From Comamonas sp. KCTC 72670 (lineage in GTDB: Bacteria; Myxococcota; Myxococcia; Myxococcales; Myxococcaceae): 64,000 bases of DNA. The stretch is from the NCBI GenBank assembly GCA_014656495.1, contig BNCN01000009.1:363424-427423 (forward strand), read 5' to 3'. Under the pieces are notes generated by a model. The model saw only the letters and a list, made by a program, of their open reading frames with translations, searched no databases and had not been told where the DNA came from. Shown here one piece after another: positions 19,846-26,573 of this stretch; the first letter of the stretch is position 1; every line of letters begins with the position of its first letter. Position numbers and translations under genes: made by a program.

Positions 19846-21237
19846 CTACAGGCCGTAGTCCTCCAGCAGCTTCAACCACACCTCGCTCATGGTGGGGAAT
19901 GAAGGCACCGCGTGCCAGAGCGTGTCGAGCGGCACTTCCCCCGCGACGGCGATGGTGGCCGCGTGGAGCATCTCGCCCACCTCGGGGCCGGTGAAGGTGG
20001 CGCCGACGAGGACCCGGCGCTTCTCGTCCACCACCCACTTCACGGTGCCGGTGAGCCCTTTGCCCACCAAGGAGGTGCCGGGCACATCCTGGAGCTGCTT
20101 CTCCACCGTGCGCACCGGGATGCCCGCCTCGCGGGCCTTGGCCTCGGTGAGGCCCACGGAGGCCACTTGAGGATGGGTGAAGACGACCTGGGGGGTGGCC
20201 TTGGCGTCCGCCCAGGCCCGGACCTGCTTGCCCGCGATGACGTCGCCCACCAGGCGGGCCTGGTACTTGCCCATGTGGGTGAGGAGGTTGCGGCCGTTGA
20301 CGTCGCCGCACGCGTAGAGCCAGCCGCCCTCCACGCCCTTGGCGCGGAGCTGGTCGTCCACCTCGACGGGCTTGCCGCCCTGGAGCCCCACCGTGTCCAG
20401 CCCCAAGCCGTCCGTGCGCGGGATGCGGCCCATGGCCACCAGGATTTCGTCCGCGCGGACCTCCTCGCCATGGGACAGCGTCACCGTCACCTCGCCCTTG
20501 CCGCCCGGGCGATGGACGCGCGTGGCCTCCGTGCCCAGCCGCACCTGGACGCCGGCGTCGCGCAGCGCCTGGGCCACCTGCTCCCCGGCGAAGGGCTCCG
20601 TGCGGGACAGCAGGCGCTTTCCGCGCTGCACCAGCGTCACCTCGGAGCCCAGCGAGCGCCACGCCTGCGCCAGCTCCACCGCCACCGCGCCGCCGCCCAG
20701 CACCACCAGCCGCTTGGGCACCTGCTGGGCCCCGGTGCCCTGCCGGTTGTCCCAGGGCTTCGCGTCCTTAAGGCCGGGGACATCTGGGACGCGAGGGCGG
20801 CTGCCGGTGGCCAGCACCACCGCCTTGCGCGCCTCCAGCTCACGCGCGGTGCCGTCCTTGCCCTCCACGCGCACCTTGCGCGGGCCGGTGAGTTTTCCCG
20901 TGCCGCGAATCACCTTCAGCTTCGCGTTCTCGGCCCACTTCACCTGGGAGTCATCGTTGTAGTGACTCACCATGGCGTCGCGTTGGGTCAGCACCGCGCG
21001 CGCGTCGATGGGGCCCTGGAGCGTCTCCTTGACGCCGGCGGCGTGCTCGGCCATCCACCACACGTCACCCGGGCGCAGCAGGGCCTTGCTGGGGATGCAG
21101 GCCCAGTACGAGCACTCACCGCCGAGCAGCTCGTGCTCCACCAGCGCCACGGACAACCCGGCCTCCGCCGCGCGCGCACCGGCGACCTCGCCCGCGGGCC
21201 CCGCGCCAATCACCACCACGTCGAAAGCTTCCGCCAT
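19846..21237 (-). CDS. Dihydrolipoamide-dehydrogenase-like flavoprotein disulfide reductase
   Basis: A 463-residue FAD/NAD(P) oxidoreductase. FAD site G-A-G-P-A-G near residue 12; redox disulfide in G-G-E-C-S-Y-W-A-C-I-P-S-K near 40; NAD(P) site L-G-G-G-A-V-A-V-E; second FAD motif Y-A-C-G-D-V-N. The C-terminal dimerisation region reads H-A-V-P-S-F-P-T-M-S-E where canonical lipoamide dehydrogenases have H-x-H-P-T-x-x-E, so the catalytic histidine is replaced by phenylalanine. This points to a quinone- or other-substrate reductase rather than a pyruvate-dehydrogenase E3. ATG 21237 is chosen over 21243 because GAGG is better spaced. No dehydrogenase complex genes are nearby. Confidence 0.88.
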   Translation of the reverse strand: MAEAFDVVVIGAGPAGEVAGARAAEAGLSVALVEHELLGGECSYWACIPSKALLRPGDVWWMAEHAAGVKETLQGPIDARAVLTQRDAMVSHYNDDSQVKWAENAKLKVIRGTGKLTGPRKVRVEGKDGTARELEARKAVVLATGSRPRVPDVPGLKDAKPWDNRQGTGAQQVPKRLVVLGGGAVAVELAQAWRSLGSEVTLVQRGKRLLSRTEPFAGEQVAQALRDAGVQVRLGTEATRVHRPGGKGEVTVTLSHGEEVRADEILVAMGRIPRTDGLGLDTVGLQGGKPVEVDDQLRAKGVEGGWLYACGDVNGRNLLTHMGKYQARLVGDVIAGKQVRAWADAKATPQVVFTHPQVASVGLTEAKAREAGIPVRTVEKQLQDVPGTSLVGKGLTGTVKWVVDEKRRVLVGATFTGPEVGEMLHAATIAVAGEVPLDTLWHAVPSFPTMSEVWLKLLEDYGL

Positions 21238-21731
21238 GTGCATTCACCTCGTGCCCGTTCCGTAGCGCGAAGGCGGGCGCCGCCCATGGCCCGTTGAGCC
21301 GCGCGTTCGCTGCTGGAAAGTGAGGTTGGTCACCCGCTGACACCCGCCACAGGGCCTGAGACGGTAGGGCGGTTGGCTGTCAGGTCTGCTCGCGTGCTGA
21401 CGTCGGGGCTGTCCGCTTGACGTGGGAGGGCTGCGGGACGCACCCTGTCCACGAAGCGTCACGGTTCGCGCCGGAGTCTCGCGCGCGGCGGGAGGTGTGC
21501 CATGGGACGTGTCACGAACGGAGTCTCGGGTCGCTTCGCGCTGAACGTGCTGGACCGCGTGGACCGCCTCCCTCGCTGAGCCCTTCGAGCTGAGCGGGAC
21601 GGAGCGCGTTCCCAGCGTTCTCGGACACGACAGGTGCGCGGAGCCTTTTCCGCTGTGCCACGGGCCGGCGTGTGTCTCGTGCTTCGCGCACGCGGACCCC
21701 GCGCGGCCTTCTGGGAACCGTTCATCCGCTC
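21238..21731. other. About 490 bp divergent intergenic region
   Basis: It separates the minus-strand flavoprotein from the RbfA-like gene. Apart from one short frame with a strong ribosome-binding site (21502-21579) nothing recognisable is seen. Confidence 0.5.
21502..21579 (+). CDS. Possible 25-residue leader or small protein
   Basis: GGGAGG lies 6 bases before an ATG that opens a 25-residue frame beginning M-G-R-V-T-N-G-V-S-G-R-F and ending V-D-R-L-P-R. The strong ribosome-binding site, in a stretch with no other gene, is the only evidence. It lies about 150 bases before the RbfA-like gene and could be a leader peptide. No homology is recognised. Confidence 0.3.
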   Translation: MGRVTNGVSGRFALNVLDRVDRLPR

Positions 21732-22091
21732 ATGTCTTCTTCCAGGAATCGCCGTCAACCGGCCTCGCGCCATCTGCGCGTGCAGTCCCATCTGTCTCAA
21801 GAAGTGGCGCGTACCTTCCGGGGTGAGCTGTCCGACCCGATGCTCGAAGGCGTCGCGCTGACGTCCTTCGAGCTGGCGCCGGATGGCCGCCTCGTCCGCA
21901 TCGGCTACACCGTCACGCCGGAGGCCGCGGCTTCCGGCCTGCGCCCCGTGCAACGGGCCTTGGACCGCGCCAGTGGCTACCTGCGCTCGCAGCTCGCGGA
22001 GCACCTCGACCTCAAGCGGGCGCCGCAGCTGCGCTTCATCTACATCGGCGTCTCGGAGCGGCTCCCCGGCGAGGAGGAGGGCGCGTCATGA
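21732..22091 (+). CDS. RbfA-like ribosome-binding protein (paralogue)
   Basis: A 119-residue basic protein matching the RbfA KH-like fold along its length: R-V-Q-S-H-L-S-Q-E-V-A-R at the start, E-L-S-D-P-M-L-E-G-V in the middle, A-S-G-Y-L-R-S-Q-L-A-E-H-L and L-R-F-I-Y-I near the end. RbfA binds the 30S subunit near the 16S 5' helix and 3' region during maturation. The housekeeping rbfA normally sits in the nusA-infB operon, so this copy next to rtcB is probably specialised. Its stop overlaps the rtcB start (ATGA). No clear ribosome-binding site precedes ATG 21732; GTG 21672 is an alternative start. Confidence 0.78.
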   Translation: MSSSRNRRQPASRHLRVQSHLSQEVARTFRGELSDPMLEGVALTSFELAPDGRLVRIGYTVTPEAAASGLRPVQRALDRASGYLRSQLAEHLDLKRAPQLRFIYIGVSERLPGEEEGAS

Positions 22092-23245
22092 TGCCTCGCG
22101 TCCTTCCGCCCGCGCCCGGCGGCCGGCCCATCCTCGTCTGGGCCCGCACGTTGCCTCCGGGCGCGGAGAAGCAGCTGCGGTACATCGCCGCCCAGCCCTA
22201 CGTGGTGGAGCACGTGGCCGCCATGCCGGACCTCCACGTGGCCTCGGGCATCGCCGTGGGCACCGTCTTCGCCACGGACCACCACGTCGTGCCAGGAGCC
22301 CTGGGGGGAGACCTGGGCTGCGGCGTGAGTGCCTGGCGTTTCCCGCTCACCGAAGGGGTGCCCGGCCGCGACGTGCTGGAGCGCGTGCTGGCGCGGCTCG
22401 CGGACGTGGTGCCCGTGGGTGACGGGGTTCACCGGGGCAAGGGGCTGCCACTGCCCTCCGCGCTGGAGTCGCCCCCGCTGTCCACCCGGAAGCTGTGCCA
22501 CGCCTGGGAGCGGCTGGCGCCCAGGCACCTGGGGACGCTCGGGGGTGGCAACCACTTCCTCGAGCTGGACCGGGATGCGGAGGGCGCGCTCTGGCTCCTC
22601 TTGCACACCGGCTCCCGTGGCGTGGGCGCGGCCATCGCGGACCATCACGGCCGCGTGGCCCGGGCGCTCGGGGAGGGCCACCTGCCCGCCTTGAGCCTCC
22701 ACACCGAGGAGGGCGCCGCCTGCCTCGCGGACACGCAGTGGGCCTGCCGCTTCGCCCGGGCGAACCGCGACGTCCTCGCCGCGCGGGCGTTGGCCATCCT
22801 GGAGGAGGCGTTGGGGGTGGCCGCCGAGGTGGGCTCCGCCGTGGACGTCCATCACAACCACGTGGCACGGGAGGTCCATGCGGGGCGCGAGGTGTGGGTG
22901 CACCGCAAGGGCGCCGTCGGCCTCCAGGCAGGCGAGCGAGGCCTCATCCCCGGCTCCATGGGCACGGCGTCGTACGTCGTGGAGGGCCTGGGCGAGCCGC
23001 GTGCCTTCGGCTCCTGCTCACACGGCGCCGGGCGCGTCCTCACGCGGACGGAGGCGCGAGCCCGCATCCGCCCGGCGGCGCTGGAGCAGGCGCTGCGACG
23101 CGTGGTGTATGACCGGGGGCGCACCGCCGCCCTGGTGGAGGAGGCCCCCGCCGCCTACCGCGACATCACCGAGGTGCTGGAGGACGAAGCGGACCTGGTC
23201 CGGCCGCGGGTCCGCCTCACGCCGCTCGCCGTCCTGAAGGGCTGA
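22088..23245 (+). CDS. rtcB: RtcB-type RNA ligase
   Basis: A 385-residue RtcB homologue, the GTP- and Mn-dependent ligase that joins 3'-phosphate or 2',3'-cyclic phosphate RNA ends to 5'-OH ends. Visible family motifs: G-G-D-L-G-C-G-V (metal-binding Cys), G-T-L-G-G-G-N-H-F-L-E, L-H-T-G-S-R-G, H-N-H-V-A-R-E, H-R-K-G-A, G-S-M-G-T-A-S-Y-V and S-C-S-H-G-A-G-R, the last containing the expected guanylylated histidine region. It is shorter than E. coli RtcB (about 408). ATG 22088 or 22091 overlaps the upstream stop. No rtcA or rtcR is adjacent, so it is not the classical rtcBA operon. A terminator and a tRNA gene follow. Confidence 0.92.
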   Translation: MMPRVLPPAPGGRPILVWARTLPPGAEKQLRYIAAQPYVVEHVAAMPDLHVASGIAVGTVFATDHHVVPGALGGDLGCGVSAWRFPLTEGVPGRDVLERVLARLADVVPVGDGVHRGKGLPLPSALESPPLSTRKLCHAWERLAPRHLGTLGGGNHFLELDRDAEGALWLLLHTGSRGVGAAIADHHGRVARALGEGHLPALSLHTEEGAACLADTQWACRFARANRDVLAARALAILEEALGVAAEVGSAVDVHHNHVAREVHAGREVWVHRKGAVGLQAGERGLIPGSMGTASYVVEGLGEPRAFGSCSHGAGRVLTRTEARARIRPAALEQALRRVVYDRGRTAALVEEAPAAYRDITEVLEDEADLVRPRVRLTPLAVLKG

Positions 23246-23257
23246 GGGGAGTGCGGG

Positions 23258-23282
23258 GCCCCCCGTGAAGGCGGGGGGCTTT
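23258..23282 (+). terminator. Rho-independent terminator of the rbfA-like/rtcB pair
   Basis: GCCCCCCG (23258-23265), a 6-base loop, CGGGGGGC (23272-23279), then TTT. It begins 12 bases after the rtcB stop. Confidence 0.85.
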
Positions 23283-23437
23283 ACTCCTGGTGTCAAGCAG
23301 GAGTGACAATCCGCCCGGCTTTTGCCAGGGTCCTGGGGTCCAGTGGCGGACAGGTGAAGGGAACGTTGTCAGAGGAGTTCCCCGCACCCGTCGGGATGCC
23401 GTACACTCGGCCACCAGAAGTACACGAGAGAACCTGC

Positions 23438-23511
23438 TGGGGCGTCGTCTAATGGCAGGACATCAGACTTTGACTCTGAGTATCAAGGTTCGAATCCTTG
23501 CGCCCCAGCCA
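23438..23511 (+). tRNA. tRNA-Gln (anticodon UUG)
   Basis: The acceptor stem TGGGGCG pairs with CGCCCCA, followed by discriminator G and an encoded CCA (23509-23511). The anticodon stem TCAGA/TCTGA encloses the loop CTTTGAC with anticodon TTG. The T-arm has GGTTCGAATCC. The acceptor stem, anticodon stem and T-arm pair well. The ACATC-like upstream region holds TACACT at 23402-23407 as a possible -10 box. Confidence 0.96.
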
Positions 23512-23572
23512 CTCCGCTCCGGGGGGACGCGGTAGCCAAGCGTCTGTCCCGTGCACGAAGGACGGTGGGCCG

Positions 23573-24100
23573 ATGCCTCAGAAGACACTCCTTCTGGTCT
23601 CCGTGGGTAGCCCGTCGGCCTCGCTTCAGCGGGATTTGCAGGACCCGCTGGCGGCACACATGGGGGTCTCCGTCGCGGTGTCGAAGACGGCGCTCCAGAC
23701 GCCCGCCTACGCCTTCAACAAGGACCGTGGCCAGTACCACTGCAACGCCATCATGCGGCGCCTCACGCCCATGCTGGAGCCCGGTCAGTTCGCGGTGATG
23801 GGCATCACCGACGTGGACCTCTTCGTGCCCGACTCTCCCTTCGTCTTCGGCGAGGCCGACCGTGAGTCGAAGACGGCGGTGATGAGCCTCCACCGGCTGG
23901 CCCAGGGCGCCACCAGCGACACGCTCCGTCGCCGCGCGCAGGTGGAGGTGGTGCACCAGGCGGGGCACCTGCTCGGGTTGTCCTACTGCGAGGACCCGCG
24001 GTGCGTGATGTTCTTCGCCCAGACGCCGCAGGACTGCGACCGCAAGCAGCTGTCGCTCTGCAACCTCTGCCGCAACGAGCTCCAGAAGCTCAACCGCTGA
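23573..24100 (+). CDS. Archaemetzincin-like protein with degenerate active site
   Basis: A 175-residue protein of the archaemetzincin (AmzA) family by its cysteine framework: C139, four residues, C144-V-M146, then C163-N-L-C166, which binds a structural zinc. The family's catalytic motif is HExxHxxGxxH; here residues 128-138 read H-Q-A-G-H-L-L-G-L-S-Y, so the catalytic Glu is Gln and the third zinc-binding His is Tyr. Protease activity is therefore doubtful. The fold, structural cysteines and length are intact, so it is not a decayed pseudogene. ATG 23573 begins the conserved region. Monocistronic after the tRNA. Role unknown, perhaps binding or regulatory. Confidence 0.85.
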   Translation: MPQKTLLLVSVGSPSASLQRDLQDPLAAHMGVSVAVSKTALQTPAYAFNKDRGQYHCNAIMRRLTPMLEPGQFAVMGITDVDLFVPDSPFVFGEADRESKTAVMSLHRLAQGATSDTLRRRAQVEVVHQAGHLLGLSYCEDPRCVMFFAQTPQDCDRKQLSLCNLCRNELQKLNR

Positions 24101-24132
24101 CCGCCACCGCGCGTTGAATCACCCGTGGCGCG

Positions 24133-24163
24133 TTGACGTCGGACCCGGTGCGCCCTGTAGTAC
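24133..24163 (+). promoter_or_regulatory. Candidate promoter for the beta-propeller lipoprotein gene
   Basis: TTGACG at 24133-24138 and TAGTAC at 24158-24163 are 19 bases apart (TGTAGT gives 17). They lie about 40 bases upstream of the start codon. Confidence 0.4.
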
Positions 24164-24199
24164 GGGGCTCTCTTTCGGCCGGGAAGCGGAGTGACGACG

Positions 24200-25165
24200 A
24201 TGACGGGCAACAGGCGGTTTCTCGGGGCGGTCTTGGCGGTGGGCATGCTGGGCGGGTGCGAGCCCCTGGACGACGGTGGTGGCGGTGGCATCGGGGACGT
24301 GCTGTTCACCCGGGGCTTCGCCTTCGTGCGTGAGAACGACCGCAACGTCTTCGTGGTGGATGATGACGGCGACGCCAACAGCCCCCAGCGGCTCACCACC
24401 GTGGGTGGCGCGTACTGGCCCTCCGTATCGCGCAACGGCCGCAGCGTGGTGTTCGTCCAGCGCAGCGGCGGCGCCACGGCGCTGCTGACGGTGCCCACCT
24501 CGGGCGGCTCGCCGTCCACGCTGTTCCGCGCCAATGACCCGGCGTGCGCGCGAGGCTGCGCCAACTTCCGCACGCCCACCTTCAGCCCGGACGGGCGCAG
24601 CGTCGTCTTCGTCTTCTCGCCGGCCAACAGCTCCCAGACGGCGCTGGCGCGCATCAACACGGACGGCAGCGGCTTCCAGGAGCTCACGCCCAACAACGTC
24701 ATCGCCTACGGGGCGCCTTCGTTCGTGCCCAACGGCAGCGCGGTGGTGGCGGGCGCGGGCAGCGGCCTCAACCAGCTGGACCAGATTGCCTACATCCCGC
24801 TCAACGGCGGCACCATCATCTACAGCGCCCTGAGCGCGGGCGTGCAGTTCATCGAGAACCGCGTGGCGGTGTCGCCCAGCGGCGGTCAGGTGGCGCTGGA
24901 CGGGCGGCTGACGTCGGGCGGCACGCGCATCTACATCGGGCAGCTCTCGGGCTCCAACGTGGGGGCGCTCCAGCGCGTCACCAACAGCGGTCCGGGCTCC
25001 GAGGAGTCGTGGCCGACGTGGACGGGCGCCAGCCAGCTGGGCTTCCTCGTCAGCGCGGGTGGCAGCGACACGGGCATCTACCGCGCGAGCGTGGGTGCGG
25101 GCTCCACCGGCTCGGTGTCGCTCGCGGTGCCCAGCGCGGCCGAGCCCTCATACGGGCCGCTCTGA
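24200..25165 (+). CDS. TolB-like beta-propeller lipoprotein
   Basis: A 321-residue lipoprotein: leader, lipobox M-L-G-G-C near residue 20, then a Gly/Asp-rich spacer. The body has repeated WD40/PD40-like blades such as F-S-P-D-G-R-S-V-V-F-V, V-S-P-S-G-G-Q-V-A-L and W-P-S-V-S-R-N-G-R-S. The blades resemble TolB and dipeptidyl-peptidase IV propellers but no peptidase domain follows. ATG 24200 has GGAG 8 bases upstream. Likely periplasmic or surface-bound; partner unknown. Confidence 0.85.
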   Translation: MTGNRRFLGAVLAVGMLGGCEPLDDGGGGGIGDVLFTRGFAFVRENDRNVFVVDDDGDANSPQRLTTVGGAYWPSVSRNGRSVVFVQRSGGATALLTVPTSGGSPSTLFRANDPACARGCANFRTPTFSPDGRSVVFVFSPANSSQTALARINTDGSGFQELTPNNVIAYGAPSFVPNGSAVVAGAGSGLNQLDQIAYIPLNGGTIIYSALSAGVQFIENRVAVSPSGGQVALDGRLTSGGTRIYIGQLSGSNVGALQRVTNSGPGSEESWPTWTGASQLGFLVSAGGSDTGIYRASVGAGSTGSVSLAVPSAAEPSYGPL

Positions 25166-25311
25166 CCCGGGCGGAAGTCGCCCCCCGCGTGGCCAGGTCC
25201 GGGCCAGGCGGGGTGGCGCCGGCGCCGCTCCCCGGGCATTCCAGGGAGGCGCCGGGGCTGATTCGCGCCGTGGGGGGCGCCTGCGGTAGCCTGACGCATG
25301 GAGATGCCGGC

Positions 25312-25836
25312 ATGAGCGTGTCACCCGACAGCAAGTCTCTCGCCTCTGGCGCGCGGTCCGAGGAGCCCATCCTGGGGAGCCGCGCCGGTCACCTCACCGG
25401 ATTCGACGCGAGTGGCGCGGTGCTCGTGGACTTTCCGGGCAACGCCGCGGGCCCGGTGCCCGCGCGGCTCGCCGTCGTCGTGGAGCCCAAGGCGCTCCAG
25501 GCGGCCGTGGCCCAGCGGCAGAAGGTGGTGCTCCTCTTCGAGAACGGCGACCCGCGCCAGCCCTTCGTCATGGGGCTCATCCAGGCGCCCAGCACGACGC
25601 CCCTGTTGGATGCGCTGCTGGAGCCGGCCGCTCCGGAGCCCGCGCTGCGTCCCACAGAAGCGCACGTGGACGGCAAGCGCGTCGTCATCGAGGGCCAGGA
25701 CGAGGTCGTCCTCAAGTGCGGCGAGGCGAGCATCACCTTGCGCCGCAACGGCAAGGTCATCGTGAAGGGCACCTACCTGGAGTCGCGCGCCACCGGCACC
25801 CACCGCATCAAGGGCGGCACGGTCGAAATCAACTGA
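25312..25836 (+). CDS. DUF6484-domain protein
   Basis: A 174-residue soluble protein. The first 100 residues (G-S-R-A-G-H-L-T-G-F-D-A-S-G, V-L-L-F-E-N-G-D-P-R-Q-P-F-V-M-G) match what I know as DUF6484, an OB-like domain often found beside type VI secretion and VgrG-related genes. The last 45 residues (S-I-T-L-R-R-N-G-K-V-I-V-K-G) repeat like the gp5/VgrG beta-helix. ATG 25312 has GGAG well placed. No type VI genes lie nearby, so its role is open. Confidence 0.75.
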   Translation: MSVSPDSKSLASGARSEEPILGSRAGHLTGFDASGAVLVDFPGNAAGPVPARLAVVVEPKALQAAVAQRQKVVLLFENGDPRQPFVMGLIQAPSTTPLLDALLEPAAPEPALRPTEAHVDGKRVVIEGQDEVVLKCGEASITLRRNGKVIVKGTYLESRATGTHRIKGGTVEIN

Positions 25837-26004
25837 GGCCTCCGGCGGAGTCCCACGGGGCCGGGCAGCGCGTGCGCACGCGAGCAAGCCTCCTCGCCCG
25901 AGGCGGCTGCTCGGCGAGAGGGCGGGGCCCGGTCCATCCCGTGTGCCGGGCGTGACTGGCGTCCCGGTTCCCGAGGCGCGATGCTGCCGCGCGGAGGTCT
26001 GACG

Positions 26005-26475
26005 ATGTCCCTGTTCGATGCCGTGCTCACGGGCGACCGCGACGCCGTGGAGTCCCACCTGTCCGCCGGAGCGGACCCGAACCCCTTCGACGCCGAGGGC
26101 CGCACGCCGCTGATGGCCGCGGCCCGCGCGGGCCGGGCGGACCTGGTGAAGCTGCTGCTGGATGCGGGCGCGGAGCCCGACCTGACGGACCGCATCGGCG
26201 AGTCCGCGCTCATCATGGCCGCCGCGCATGGGCACACCGAGGTGTGCGAGTGGTTGATGCCCCACGCCCGCGCGGATGAGCAGGACCTGGCCCGCACGCT
26301 GCTCTCCGGCCTGGGCATCACCGACCTGCGCCTGGACCGGCCCGAGCCCCAGGACAACAGCTTCCGCCGCAAGCTCGCCTCGGCGGGGGCGTACGTCTCC
26401 GGCAAGCTGGGTGACGACGGCGCCACCCAGCGCCTGGCGCGCGTCTTCCGCTCGGAGAAGCAGCGCAAGCCCTGA
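26005..26475 (+). CDS. Ankyrin-repeat protein
   Basis: A 156-residue soluble protein with about three ankyrin repeats in residues 1-90, with signatures A-D-P-N-P-F-D-A-E-G-R-T-P-L-M-A-A-A, A-G-A-E-P-D-L-T-D-R-I-G-E-S-A-L-I-M-A-A-A and H-G-H-T-E-V. The C-terminal 65 residues are basic and unassigned. Ankyrins bind partner proteins; the partner is unknown. ATG 26005 has GGAGG 7 bases upstream; 25981 is an alternative. It follows the DUF6484 gene by about 170 bases. Confidence 0.88.
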   Translation: MSLFDAVLTGDRDAVESHLSAGADPNPFDAEGRTPLMAAARAGRADLVKLLLDAGAEPDLTDRIGESALIMAAAHGHTEVCEWLMPHARADEQDLARTLLSGLGITDLRLDRPEPQDNSFRRKLASAGAYVSGKLGDDGATQRLARVFRSEKQRKP

Positions 26476-26482
26476 AACGGCG

Positions 26483-26519
26483 AAGGCCCGGGGCTCCTCG
26501 GTGGGAGCCTCCGGGCCTT
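26483..26519. terminator. Terminator between ankyrin and Fe-S protein genes
   Basis: AAGGCCCGG and GCTCC pair with GGAGC and CCGGGCCTT around a TCGGTG loop. It lies 7 bases after the ankyrin stop and 55 bases beyond the end of the convergent gene, and could act in both directions. Confidence 0.8.
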
Positions 26520-26573
26520 GTGCTGTGACGCGCGGCAGCGGGCGGGCCCTTCAGCGGGCCCGCCGCGCCGGTG

